Positions 42,999-51,925 of a stretch of 64,000 nt of DNA are shown one piece after another (the first letter of the stretch is position 1; every line of letters begins with the position of its first letter). Source of the DNA: Sporolactobacillus sp. THM19-2 (GTDB taxonomy: Bacteria > Bacillota > Bacilli > Bacillales > Sporolactobacillaceae); contig NZ_SEMC01000002.1 of the NCBI RefSeq assembly GCF_004153195.1, forward strand, positions 186,001 to 250,000, given 5' to 3'. Under the pieces are notes generated by a model. It worked only from the letters and a program-made list of their open reading frames with translations. It did not search any database and was not told where the DNA came from. The translations under genes were made by a program, and so were the position numbers.

Positions 42999-43196
42999 CA
43001 AAAGCGTCTCCTTACCGTTAAATCGCATGAAATACTGCTGTTTATCACAATATGTTAAGCTTTGACTATTAAAGATTTACAAATACATCACGAAAAAAAA
43101 TTGTTTCTTGTCCCAGTTTATCATACAATGTATTCTAGACAGAAAAGACTGCTTGTCCAGCGTGCCAGTCCAAATGTTAGAGAAAGGATATCTTCG

Positions 43197-44384
43197 ATGA
43201 TCAAAAACATACTCATCATTTCTTCTAATTACACCGGTCATGGCCACAAGAGCATTACCGAAGCCCTGAGCGAGAAATTTGACATTGTACCGGATGTAAA
43301 CATTCACGTTGTCGACGGCTTTTCACTGGGCGGCAATACGCTGCTCAAGGTTGGCAAAATGTACGGTCCGATTACCAGAACGTCGGAACAGCTGTGGAAG
43401 GTAATATGGGATTATACATCCGTCAAATCATCCTTCGTTAATCATCTGATTGAACTTAAGATAAAAACGAGATTTCTGGAACTTCTGGACAAGGTCAGGC
43501 CGGATCTGATCCTGACGGTCCATCCGAACTTTAACGGCTCGGTCCTGAATATCCTTGAGAAAAACCATATTCATATCCCTTTTGTTACGCTGATTGCCGA
43601 CCTTGTCAGTATTACGTCGTTCTGGGCGGATCCGCGGGCAGATTATATCATCAGTCCGACAGAGGAAGCCAAAGCCAAATGTATTGAATTCGGCGTCCCG
43701 GCGGATAAGATTAAAGTGTTCGGCTTTCCGGTCCGCTCACGCTTCTACAACCCCTCCCGCGTCACCGGAAATGACCAGTACGCGCCGAATAAACCGCTGA
43801 ATGCACTGATTATGAGTGGCGGCGAAGGGGTCGGTAATATGGGCCGGATGGCAAAAACACTTATCAAAGCATTCGGATTCAACATTACCATCGTGGCCGG
43901 GCGTAATGAAAAATTACAGGCACACCTGAAAAAGTCGCTTGGCAAGAAATATGGTGACAAGGTGAAAATTTACGGCTTTACGCAGAATATCCAGGATTTG
44001 ATCGCCGCCTCGGATATCGCTTTTATCCGCAGCAGCCCGAACGTGATGATGGAGGCGGTTTCATGCAATACGCCGATCGTCATCACCGGTGCACTCCCCG
44101 GACAGGAAGCCGGAAATCCAAGATTTGCGGAAAAGTATCACCTGGCTATCACCTGTCATTCAACGCGCGACCTTGTTCCGACAATCAATGAATTGCTAGA
44201 AAACAATGTCGCCATGCTTCGGCAGATCAAAAAGTCACAGCGGGAATACGTAGATCCACAGAGTCCGGAAAATATTGTAAATTTCATTTTGAATATCCCG
44301 GACGATGAATTACAGCCGGCCGGTGTGTCTCATGACCATGACGTCACACCGTCATCCGTGAATAAAATCAAATATGAATCCTGA
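43197..44384 (+). CDS. MGDG-synthase-like glycosyltransferase (UgtP/MurG superfamily)
   Basis: 395-residue GT28-type enzyme. The N-terminal domain opens IKNILIISSNYTGHGHKSITEAL, with the glycine-rich acceptor loop, and TVHPNFNGSVLNIL. The C-terminal nucleotide-sugar domain has IMSGGEGVGNMGRMAKTLIKAFG, YGFTQNIQDLIAASDIAFIRSSPNVMMEAVSCNTPIVI and PGQEAGNPRF. This resembles diacylglycerol glucosyltransferases such as UgtP and plant MGDG synthase, which make glycolipid anchors for lipoteichoic acid. The ATG at 43197 (AAAGGA, eight bases) is used; the longer upstream frame lacks conserved sequence. The acceptor lipid is inferred. Confidence 0.85.
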   Translation: MIKNILIISSNYTGHGHKSITEALSEKFDIVPDVNIHVVDGFSLGGNTLLKVGKMYGPITRTSEQLWKVIWDYTSVKSSFVNHLIELKIKTRFLELLDKVRPDLILTVHPNFNGSVLNILEKNHIHIPFVTLIADLVSITSFWADPRADYIISPTEEAKAKCIEFGVPADKIKVFGFPVRSRFYNPSRVTGNDQYAPNKPLNALIMSGGEGVGNMGRMAKTLIKAFGFNITIVAGRNEKLQAHLKKSLGKKYGDKVKIYGFTQNIQDLIAASDIAFIRSSPNVMMEAVSCNTPIVITGALPGQEAGNPRFAEKYHLAITCHSTRDLVPTINELLENNVAMLRQIKKSQREYVDPQSPENIVNFILNIPDDELQPAGVSHDHDVTPSSVNKIKYES

Positions 44385-44406
44385 AACAGGTCAGACAGAC
44401 CAGAGT

Positions 44407-44453
44407 AAAGAGCAGATTGCGCCCTCTTTGAGGTAGCTTTCTGCTCTTTTTTA
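44407..44453 (+). terminator. Terminator after the glycosyltransferase
   Basis: AAAGAGCAGA (44407-44416) pairs with TCTGCTCTTT (44440-44449), followed by more Ts. Confidence 0.8.
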
Positions 44454-44552
44454 TTTGCTATTATAAGACTGTACAAACTTTTGCAAAAGACTGAACGGTG
44501 AAACGTATAAGGCATATTAAACTCGGAATCTGCCACACCCGGTCTTCTGTCT

Positions 44553-44671
44553 AAATGCCGAACCCTTGAGAACAGAGCCGGCATTTATTAGATCCGTGGC
44601 AAACGGAACCAGTGGCTCCTTACAACAAAGAGGACGCCTGCTTCAAAATAAACAGGTGTCCTCTTATTTTT
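44553..44671. terminator. Two further hairpins between the glycosyltransferase and rlmN
   Basis: AAATGCCG...CGGCATTT lies at about 44553-44588. GAGGACGCCTG (44630-44640) pairs with CAGGTGTCCTC (44653-44663), with T-rich sequence on both sides, so the second can terminate rlmN from the right as well as transcripts from the left. Confidence 0.6.
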
Positions 44672-44707
44672 TGTGATAAATGATCATTTCAGAAAACAAG
44701 CCGCAAG

Positions 44708-45787
44708 TCATGGCTTCCGCACACGCTCTTTGTTCATTTGCTTACTCCGGAGCTGACCGCAGGCCGCGTCGATATCCGTCCCGAATTCCTTACGCACGAC
44801 GGCATTAATCCCGCGCCTTTTCAGCGTTTCATAAAAAGCGGAAACCGCCTGTTTACTGCTGCGCTGATATGCCGGATGTTCCTCTACAGGATTATAAGGA
44901 ATCAGGTTGACATAGGCAAGATGGCGCTTATTTTCCAGCAGTTTCGCCAGCTGGAGCGCCTCCTCCTTATGATCATTAACATCTTTCAGCATAATATATT
45001 CGAAGGTAATCCGGCGATTGGTTTTCTTCAGATAATAGTCAACCGCATCCATCAGTTTTTCGATTGGCCAGGCCCGGTTGATTTTCATGATCCGACTGCG
45101 CAGTTCATTATTTGGTGCATGCAGTGAGATGGCGAGATTGATCTGCCAGTCAATATCAGCGAAGGTGTAGATTTTCGGTACGATCCCGCTGGTCGACACC
45201 GTAATGTGCCGTGCACCGATTGACAGCCCTTTTGAATGATTAATAATCCGCAGAAAACTGATCACGTGATCAAAATTATCAAAAGGCTCACCAATACCCA
45301 TGACAACCACGTGTCCGACACGTTCACCTTTTCCCTGCTCCTGCTGATCCAGATGTTTTTGTATCGCAAGCACCTGTTCTACCATTTCACCACTTGTCAG
45401 ATCACGGTTCTTCCGGAGCAGTCCGCTCGCACAGAAACTGCATCCGATATTGCAGCCGACCTGCGACGTTACGCAGACCGACAGGCCATACTCATGCGGC
45501 ATCAGAACCGTTTCAATCAGATTACCGTCCTTAAGCCGGAACAGATATTTTATCGTTCCGTCCTTTGCTTTCTGAGCCGTCTCGAGTTTCAGTGTCCCCA
45601 TGACAAAAGAGTTTTCCAGTAGATGAATACCCTTTTTCGACAGATTTGTCATCTGACTGAACCGGTCGACGCGTTTTACATAGAGCCAGTCCCAAATCTG
45701 CGCTGAACGAAACTTTTTTTCACCGTGATCAAGCAAAAAGTCTTCCAGCTGATTGAATGTTAATCCATAAATGGATGTTTTATCCAT
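44708..45787 (-). CDS. rlmN: 23S rRNA/tRNA adenine C2 methyltransferase RlmN
   Basis: 359-residue radical SAM enzyme that methylates A2503 of 23S rRNA and A37 of some tRNAs. The cluster motif [11 protein letters not shown] is visible, as are the SAM-binding [26 protein letters not shown] and [25 protein letters not shown]. The catalytic Cys lies in the C-terminal AACGQL. The start has an AGAGGT site. Standard length. Confidence 0.95.
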   Translation of the reverse strand: MDKTSIYGLTFNQLEDFLLDHGEKKFRSAQIWDWLYVKRVDRFSQMTNLSKKGIHLLENSFVMGTLKLETAQKAKDGTIKYLFRLKDGNLIETVLMPHEYGLSVCVTSQVGCNIGCSFCASGLLRKNRDLTSGEMVEQVLAIQKHLDQQEQGKGERVGHVVVMGIGEPFDNFDHVISFLRIINHSKGLSIGARHITVSTSGIVPKIYTFADIDWQINLAISLHAPNNELRSRIMKINRAWPIEKLMDAVDYYLKKTNRRITFEYIMLKDVNDHKEEALQLAKLLENKRHLAYVNLIPYNPVEEHPAYQRSSKQAVSAFYETLKRRGINAVVRKEFGTDIDAACGQLRSKQMNKERVRKP

Positions 45788-45847
45788 GTTTTTACCTCTT
45801 TCATTTTGTTACATCCGGTCTCTATGATGGGGACCGCCTGACACCTG

Positions 45848-46906
45848 TTAATGAGCGTTATTTCGTCTGAAGGGAAGCTTTTTCGGCGGACGCTTGTATG
45901 AGACACCAAGGACATCAATCAGAAAGACAAAAATCGGCAGACCGACGATCAGACCCCAGATACCGAAAAAATGCTCCGAAAAAATTAATATGACAAACGT
46001 AAAGAAAACCGGCAGCTCCGTCTTTGCCGACATCAGCTTCGGATTCAGGACATAAGCTTCGATGGCGTGTACCGCCAGGATGGTCAATACCATATAAATT
46101 ACATCACGGATGCCGCCTATCGTATAGCCGATGATGCAGAGTGGAATCAGTGAGATCACGACGCCGGCAACGGGGATCAGACTGAGAACAAATACCATAA
46201 TAATCAGGCTGAATAACTGCGGAAAGTGAAGCAGAGCCAGAATCGCAGAAGTAATAGCTGTGTTGACCAGTGCAATAATAAACTGTGCCTCAAGTACTTT
46301 CCCGAAGGTTTCGACAAACCGGCTGCCGAAGAACGCCAGTTCATTATATAAGAAACTGATTTTACTCTTTTTAAAGCCCTTTGTAAACTGAATTACGCGT
46401 TCCTTTTCCAGAGAAAAGAACAAACTGAGCAGCAGAGCAAGAAACAGATCAATGGCAAAGGTACTGAAAGAAGTGAATGATGTAATAATAAATTTCACAC
46501 CTGATCTCAGGTATTCGTCAACATTATTTCTTTGCAGCTGATCGACAATCGCATTGATCAGAACAGACCCGCGAAAATCCCGGATCGTTGTAACAATGGA
46601 ATGATAAAGCTGCACCGTCTGTTCGGCAATGATCGGCAGATAGACCGTCACGGCAGCATAAATACCGACAACAATCAGTGAATAGAGAATGATGACAACA
46701 AGACGCCTCGGAATCTTCAGTTTCCGATGGACAAAGGTTTCCAGACGATCGATAAGGAAAGAAAAAATAAATGTCAGAAGGAGGAGATCCATCAGGCTTC
46801 TGACCAGATATAAGATGAAAATCAGTAAGGCAAAGATCAGTACCCGTCTCACGGATTGTCGTTTCAGATAGTCGATAATTCTATTCATGAGTTGCCGTTT
46901 CCCCAT
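45848..46906 (-). CDS. AI-2E-family permease
   Basis: 352 residues with 7-8 helices: two close N-terminal helix pairs, a roughly 100-residue periplasm-like middle segment, then the family's conserved end (LIPVAGVVISLIPLCIIGY and ILAVHAIEAYVLNPKLMSAKTELPVFFTFVILI, followed by GIWGLIVGLPIFVFLID). Members include quorum-signal exporters and Na+/H+ antiporters; the substrate here is unknown. Basic Asn/His tail. Either Met1 or Met7 could be the start. Confidence 0.88.
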   Translation of the reverse strand: MGKRQLMNRIIDYLKRQSVRRVLIFALLIFILYLVRSLMDLLLLTFIFSFLIDRLETFVHRKLKIPRRLVVIILYSLIVVGIYAAVTVYLPIIAEQTVQLYHSIVTTIRDFRGSVLINAIVDQLQRNNVDEYLRSGVKFIITSFTSFSTFAIDLFLALLLSLFFSLEKERVIQFTKGFKKSKISFLYNELAFFGSRFVETFGKVLEAQFIIALVNTAITSAILALLHFPQLFSLIIMVFVLSLIPVAGVVISLIPLCIIGYTIGGIRDVIYMVLTILAVHAIEAYVLNPKLMSAKTELPVFFTFVILIFSEHFFGIWGLIVGLPIFVFLIDVLGVSYKRPPKKLPFRRNNAH

Positions 46907-47050
46907 TCCGTTTATTCACCTGCCGTGCTCCGATCAGGTGCAGGTATCCTTTATAAGTGTAATGTTTTTAAAACGGCAATGCAAAGGAATTTTTTCATAA
47001 AAAAATGCCGTCTGAAATATTCTTCAGGCGGCTTTTGTCTGTATCCTCAT

Positions 47051-48394
47051 TTATTTCATCAAAGCAAGGGCACCCATCGGATCCCATGGTTTCAGTTCAA
47101 TCGGTTTCTGATCATATGCAGCTTTCAGTTCGTCAGGCAGGTATTTTTTGTTGACAACAACCTGGTATGTAAATTCATCCATCCATTTGTCGCTTGCCAC
47201 AAAATAGCCTTTGTGACCCCGGTCTTCGCCCCAGCTGTTTTCCACTTTCCAGCGGTTCGGTTTACCATCAACGAGATTGACGCCGGTCAGGACCATGGCG
47301 TGTGTCAGGCAGCTCTGTTTGTAGTCCAGACGCTGTGCCTTAGTCAGGCCGAATTTCGTACTGAATGCTGTATCATAATCAAAAACAGCTTTATCCATAA
47401 TGCCGAGTTTCGGTTCTGTGTAAAGAACTACATCGCAGCCAAACCAGACGGTTTCTTTATCTTTAATCTGACGGATTGCCAGCTTTTTCAGTGTTTCCAT
47501 ATCGACGTTCAGATATTTAATTTTCCGTCCACCGACCACCGTACCCAGATACTGAACCGTATAGGTCTTTTTGTACGGTTTATCTTTGGTTGGTGAGTTA
47601 ATGATGCTGACATAATCGTCGAGATTGAGTCCAACATACTTCTTATAGAATTCCTGCGGTGTGATTCCAATCTCTCTGTGAAACTCCTTTTTCTCCTCGT
47701 CGCGGTACTCAAAATCAAATGTTTTCGGAGGTTCACCGAGTGAGAAGACCAGGATCCGGTAAATATCTTCAAGCTGTCCTTCTTTTACGGCTTCAAGATC
47801 CTGACGTGATTTACCCTCTTCAAACAATGTTCTTAAATGGATGGCATCTTCGCGCAGTTTGGCATTCAGCAGGCGGTTAAGTTCCACTGAACGACTGCTC
47901 TGAAATGTTTCCGGCATGACCTGTTTCGGTACAACGCCATACTTATCAATGATGGAAACAAGCATATCCCACTGGCCGCCGTCCTGTTGTGGTGTCGCGA
48001 GCAGCCAGGATACCAGCCGGCCGTCAGTCGGTTTGTCGGCCGTGTCAATGATGCTTTCAAGAAAATAATTGGATTTCTCGAATTTATCCCAGAACATCGT
48101 GTAATTTTGAGAGAGCTCAAAATCCTTTAAATCAAATGTGCTGTTCAGTTTGTGACGGAATGTGTTCAGTGCCGCGAACATCCAGCAGCGCCCGCTCATT
48201 TTCTGATTTGTCACTTTCCCGGTATCAATATCTTCGGAGAATACCGGATTCATAGAAACAACTGCGTCATTATTAAGGGTTGCCGCGTTAATCCCGTTTT
48301 TCATAATTGCATCTTTGATGATCCTGTTTTTCGGCTTTGTCTGAATCTTGTCGGAATATTTAGCGACCATCGATGCAGAAATCTCTTTTGTCAA
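47051..48394 (-). CDS. pepC: Aminopeptidase C (bleomycin hydrolase family)
   Basis: 447-residue cytoplasmic papain-like cysteine aminopeptidase of the C1B family. The catalytic Cys70 is in NQKMSGRCWMFAALNTFR, the His in SCLTHAMVLTGV and the Asn in WKVENSWGEDRGHKGYF. The start is a TTG at 48394, eight bases after GGAGGGGG, giving MTKEISASMVAKY like other PepC proteins; the longer frame has no support. PepC is typical of lactic acid bacteria, where it completes casein peptide breakdown. Confidence 0.93.
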   Translation of the reverse strand: MTKEISASMVAKYSDKIQTKPKNRIIKDAIMKNGINAATLNNDAVVSMNPVFSEDIDTGKVTNQKMSGRCWMFAALNTFRHKLNSTFDLKDFELSQNYTMFWDKFEKSNYFLESIIDTADKPTDGRLVSWLLATPQQDGGQWDMLVSIIDKYGVVPKQVMPETFQSSRSVELNRLLNAKLREDAIHLRTLFEEGKSRQDLEAVKEGQLEDIYRILVFSLGEPPKTFDFEYRDEEKKEFHREIGITPQEFYKKYVGLNLDDYVSIINSPTKDKPYKKTYTVQYLGTVVGGRKIKYLNVDMETLKKLAIRQIKDKETVWFGCDVVLYTEPKLGIMDKAVFDYDTAFSTKFGLTKAQRLDYKQSCLTHAMVLTGVNLVDGKPNRWKVENSWGEDRGHKGYFVASDKWMDEFTYQVVVNKKYLPDELKAAYDQKPIELKPWDPMGALALMK

Positions 48395-48506
48395 CTCTTT
48401 TTCCCCCTCCATATACCTTTCCAAAATCATTATATGCCAAAAAAACGGCCTTAGCAAAAAGTGCAAACTTGTTCAAATTATTATGTAAAATTTTCTGACA
48501 TATCTG

Positions 48507-49499
48507 TTACTCGTTTACCAGGAGCTTCAGCCGGCGGTCGATCTGCGTATGTAACTGTTCCATTTCAATACGCTGGCGCATCAGCAGCTGTTCCGCCTCT
48601 CCGGCAGCTATCTTTTTAAAACGAAGCAGGCTGTTCGGTGGCAACTGAGCAAGAAGTGGTAAATCGGCTGAGGCGACCTGGGCGATCCTGGGATAACCGC
48701 CTGTTGACTGATGATCTGTCATCAGAATGATCGGCTGTCCGTTTCCCGGTACCTGAATCGATCCTTCGGTGACAGCTTCAGAATACAGTTCAATGGGCTG
48801 ATCGAGCATCAGTTTTTCTCCGCTGAGCCGGTAACCCATGCGATCCGATGATCCTGTCACCCGATAATCTGTGGAAAGAAAGGCCACCCGGCTTTTTTTT
48901 GAAAATTTCGGCCAGAGTGTATCCGGCATCACACGGACCGTCTGTCTGCCCCTGTATGTCCGTCTGAACGCGTAATACCATTTACCGGCCAGTCGCTCAG
49001 GCCTCTGCATCAGTTCTTCGGCCACTTTCGAAGGTTTCCCGGCAGGTAACTGGTCATTCTCCTTCAATCGCCGGCCTTTATATCCTCCCTTTCCGGCCCT
49101 CTCACTGGTAGAGCGGCTGCCGAGCCATAAGGGTGTATCGATTCCCCCGGCCACAGCCACATAACCCCGGCTGCCTGAAATCAGCCCACCGATGGTCAGA
49201 ATCTGCCCTTCGTCGGCGAAGTAAGGGTGTCCGGGATGAATGTCCCGATTATTCAGTTTCGGCCGGCAATATGCACCGGTTACAGCGAACAGAGCCGGTT
49301 CGGTAAACAAAATGGCCGGTCCCAGAAAGGAAAACTCAATTAAAGCAGCTGTTTCCGGATTGCCCACCAGCCAGTTGGCCAGACTTGCCGATGGACGATC
49401 CATTACGCCGCCTACAATAATACCGTAGCGCTGGTACCCGGGACGGCCCATGTCCTGTACAGATGAGGCAAAACCTTTTTGGATGATGGTTAACGTCAT
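48507..49499 (-). CDS. pxpC: 5-oxoprolinase subunit C (KipA family)
   Basis: 330-residue carboxyltransferase-like subunit. It opens LTIIQKGFASSVQDMGRPGYQRYGIIVGGVMDRPS, the KipA/PxpC start, and continues with NPETAALIEFSFLGPAILF and LMTDHQSTGGYPRIAQVA. PxpABC together cleave 5-oxo-L-proline to glutamate with ATP. The ATG overlaps the pxpB stop by four bases. Last gene of the operon; no clear terminator follows. Confidence 0.93.
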   Translation of the reverse strand: MTLTIIQKGFASSVQDMGRPGYQRYGIIVGGVMDRPSASLANWLVGNPETAALIEFSFLGPAILFTEPALFAVTGAYCRPKLNNRDIHPGHPYFADEGQILTIGGLISGSRGYVAVAGGIDTPLWLGSRSTSERAGKGGYKGRRLKENDQLPAGKPSKVAEELMQRPERLAGKWYYAFRRTYRGRQTVRVMPDTLWPKFSKKSRVAFLSTDYRVTGSSDRMGYRLSGEKLMLDQPIELYSEAVTEGSIQVPGNGQPIILMTDHQSTGGYPRIAQVASADLPLLAQLPPNSLLRFKKIAAGEAEQLLMRQRIEMEQLHTQIDRRLKLLVNE

Positions 49500-50209
49500 G
49501 ACTTTTGCCCCCTGATCCGATTAAATTCAGCTTCGGTAATCGGTTCAAACGTAACGATATCGCCCGGCATTAATAAGGTCGGCGGATTGGATTCCGGTCT
49601 GAACAGGGCAACAGGCGTCCGCCCGATAATCTGCCAGCCGCCCGGAGACTCAAGCGGATAAACACCCGTCTGCTGCCCGGCAATACCCACAGAGCCGGCC
49701 GCAATTTTCAGGCGCGGAGATTTACGGCGCGGGGTCGCCAGTTCTTCAGGAAGACCCCCTAAGAAGGGAAAACCCGGGGTAAAGCCCAGCATATAGACCA
49801 GATAGCTGGGGGCTGAGTGTCTGGCAATAACCTGTTTTACAGTCAGGTTGTGACAGGCCGCAACCTGCACCAGATCGGGACCGAAATCGCCGCCGTAACA
49901 TACCGGTATGCGTACCCGCCTGCGGGACGCCTCCTGCCCCTTTTCTTTCTCTTCGTCCTGCAGCAGCGCCTGAATATAATGACAGACCTGCTCCTGTGCC
50001 GGCAGATCTTTCCTCCCGTGGCGAATCACTACAACAGGATCATAGTAAAGAACAACATTGGTATAGGCCGGTACATATTCAATAAAACCGGCAAAGGGCT
50101 GCCGGTCGAAACGTTCCGTAAACTGTTTGATTTTTTTCTGAACAGACGGGGCAATCCGGTCGCCCAGGATGACGCGAACAGCCTGATCGCCAAACGGTTC
50201 AACTCTCAT
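49496..50209 (-). CDS. pxpB: 5-oxoprolinase subunit B (KipI family)
   Basis: 237 residues. It has YVPAYTNVVLYYDP, IPVCYGGDFGPDL, and PSYLVYMLGFTPGFPFLGGLPEELATPRRKSPRLKIAAGSVGIAGQQTGVYPLESPGGWQIIGRTP, the KipI/PxpB core. In B. subtilis KipI also inhibits the sporulation kinase KinA, and KipA counteracts it. The start has a GGGTGAG site. Partner of PxpC, with which it forms a fixed complex in other species. Confidence 0.93.
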   Translation of the reverse strand: MRVEPFGDQAVRVILGDRIAPSVQKKIKQFTERFDRQPFAGFIEYVPAYTNVVLYYDPVVVIRHGRKDLPAQEQVCHYIQALLQDEEKEKGQEASRRRVRIPVCYGGDFGPDLVQVAACHNLTVKQVIARHSAPSYLVYMLGFTPGFPFLGGLPEELATPRRKSPRLKIAAGSVGIAGQQTGVYPLESPGGWQIIGRTPVALFRPESNPPTLLMPGDIVTFEPITEAEFNRIRGQKS

Positions 50210-50320
50210 TTTCTCACCCTCCCGTCAAACAGGTCGGTCACGACTTACTGTTTGCCCTCGTACTTTGCACACTGCCGGTTGATTCGTCATGCAGTGAAAA
50301 TGTACAAAGCAAAAAAAGAA
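50210..50320. other. Spacer between ycsI and pxpB
   Basis: Holds an imperfect hairpin: CTTTGCACACTGC can pair with GCAGTGAAAATGTACAAAG across a short loop. It has no T-run and may act in message processing. No gene. Confidence 0.35.
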
Positions 50321-51124
50321 TTACAGAATACTGAATGTGCTATCCTTACGATCGGTGATCAACATATGACCGGGTGCATGGGTAATGGCCAATTCCGGTT
50401 TTGTTGCCATAACAGCCGCCTGCGGGGTCACACCGCAGGCCCAGAAAACGGGAATTTCTCCGCTTTTGATCGTCACAGCATCACCAAAGTCCGGATGAGA
50501 CAGGTTTGCAATGCCGATCTTTTCCGGACTGCCGATATGGATTGGCGCGCCGTGAACAGATGGATAGCGACTCGTCACCTGAACAGCCCGGATCGCCTGC
50601 TTTTCCGTCATCGGACGCATACTGACAACCAGCGGGCCCTGAAAAATACCGGCGGGGCGGCAGGCGATATTGGTTTTGTACATTGGAACGTTACAGTGCT
50701 GCTCAATCTGACGCACAGGAATATCATTTTGAAGCAGTGCCTGCTCGAAGCTGAAACTGCAGCCAATCAGAAAGGAGACAAAATCTTCCCTCCAGGCGGA
50801 TTTAATATCTGTTAATTCTTCACTGAGCAGCCCTTTTCGGTAAATCCGGTATTTCGGAAGATCCGTACGAATATCAGCACCGTCTGCCAGTTCCCGGACT
50901 GACGGATTACCGGTATCCAGCACTTCAAGGAGTGGACATGGCCGGGGATTACGCTGGCAGAACAGCAGAAAATCGTAGGCATACTTTTGCGGAAGAATGA
51001 CCAGATTAGCCTGAGTATATCCATTCGCCAGACCACTCGTCGGTTTATCCCATTGCCCTTCCCGGATCAACTGGCGGACCTCAGCCGGATGCCGGTCAGA
51101 TAATGTTGCGGAATCTATCATCAT
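50321..51124 (-). CDS. ycsI: DUF1445/UPF0317 family putative hydro-lyase
   Basis: 267 residues. Family motifs are YTQANLVILPQKYAYDFLLFCQRNPRPCPLLEV, DIRTDLPKYRIYRKG, FLIGCSFSFEQALLQ, VPMYKTNIACRPAG and GEIPVFWACGVTPQAAV, where the Cys and Glu are near-invariant. The mammalian D-glutamate cyclase DGLUCY carries the same domain, so a role in D-Glu to 5-oxo-D-proline conversion or a related lyase step is plausible beside the oxoprolinase genes, but this is inferred. The start has a GGGGAG site. Confidence 0.85.
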   Translation of the reverse strand: MMIDSATLSDRHPAEVRQLIREGQWDKPTSGLANGYTQANLVILPQKYAYDFLLFCQRNPRPCPLLEVLDTGNPSVRELADGADIRTDLPKYRIYRKGLLSEELTDIKSAWREDFVSFLIGCSFSFEQALLQNDIPVRQIEQHCNVPMYKTNIACRPAGIFQGPLVVSMRPMTEKQAIRAVQVTSRYPSVHGAPIHIGSPEKIGIANLSHPDFGDAVTIKSGEIPVFWACGVTPQAAVMATKPELAITHAPGHMLITDRKDSTFSIL

Positions 51125-51136
51125 TATCGCTCCCCT

Positions 51137-51895
51137 TCAGTGCCAGGCGGCTATTGTCAGTCCCTGTTTTGCAAGTCCCCGGCGTATCTCAGCGGCAAAA
51201 GCCAGTGCTTTAACCCCGTCACCATGGACACAAATCGTTTCCGCGCGTACCGGAACCTTCTTTCCTCCGGCAGTTGTTACCGTTTTTTCCCTGATCATCT
51301 GCATCACTTGTTTCATCGCCTGCGCGGTGTCCGTAATCAATGCATCAGGCTGTGAGCGCGGGGTCAGTAATCCGTCAGCCTGATAGGTTCGGTCGGCAAA
51401 CACTTCATGAATGACATGAAGGCCGGATCTCTCGCCGGCTTTTGCCAGATGGGTCCCATCCATTGCAAAAAGTTTCAGGGCCGGATCCACATCCCTGATC
51501 GCCTGCACCACGGCATCTGCCATTTCTTTATGACCCGAGGCCATATGATACAGTGCACCATGGGGTTTAACATGATTCAGAGCAGCCTTCTGCGCAGCAG
51601 CAACCGCCTTTAGCGCACCAATCTGGTAGACCACCATATCATAGACTTCAAGAGATGTCACCTTCATTTCCCTCCTGCCAAATCCCATGAGATCGGGTAG
51701 ACCGGGATGCGCGCCAAGTGCCACATGATTTCTGAGTGCAGCCGTTACGGTCCGGTGCATCTCTGAAAAATCGCCCGCGTGAAACCCGCAGGCGATATTG
51801 GCCGATGAAATCAATGGAAGCACCTGTTGATCGTTACCGATGACGTAGTGTCCGTAACTTTCTCCCAAATCACAGTTCAGATCAATTTGAGTCAT
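51137..51895 (-). CDS. pxpA: 5-oxoprolinase subunit A (LamB/YcsF family)
   Basis: 252 residues with IDLNCDLGESYGHYVIGNDQQVLPLISSANIACGFHAGD, GAHPGLPDLMGFGRR, HVKPHGALYHM, EVFADRTYQADGLLTPRSQPDALI and CVHGDGVKAL, all standard for the family. The subunit contributes the ring-opening active site with PxpBC. It lies 12 bases before ycsI in the same operon. Confidence 0.95.
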   Translation of the reverse strand: MTQIDLNCDLGESYGHYVIGNDQQVLPLISSANIACGFHAGDFSEMHRTVTAALRNHVALGAHPGLPDLMGFGRREMKVTSLEVYDMVVYQIGALKAVAAAQKAALNHVKPHGALYHMASGHKEMADAVVQAIRDVDPALKLFAMDGTHLAKAGERSGLHVIHEVFADRTYQADGLLTPRSQPDALITDTAQAMKQVMQMIREKTVTTAGGKKVPVRAETICVHGDGVKALAFAAEIRRGLAKQGLTIAAWH

Positions 51896-51925
51896 GCATC
51901 TCCATCTCCTTCCATTCTCCTTGTT

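Noticed and set aside
46856-47596. 246-codon ORF on the plus strand
   Set aside because: Antisense to pepC and the start of the AI-2E permease; Phe/Cys-rich translation typical of a shadow frame.
49817-50815. 332-codon ORF on the plus strand
   Set aside because: It lies antisense to pxpB and ycsI, both with clear family motifs, and has no ribosome site or family resemblance.
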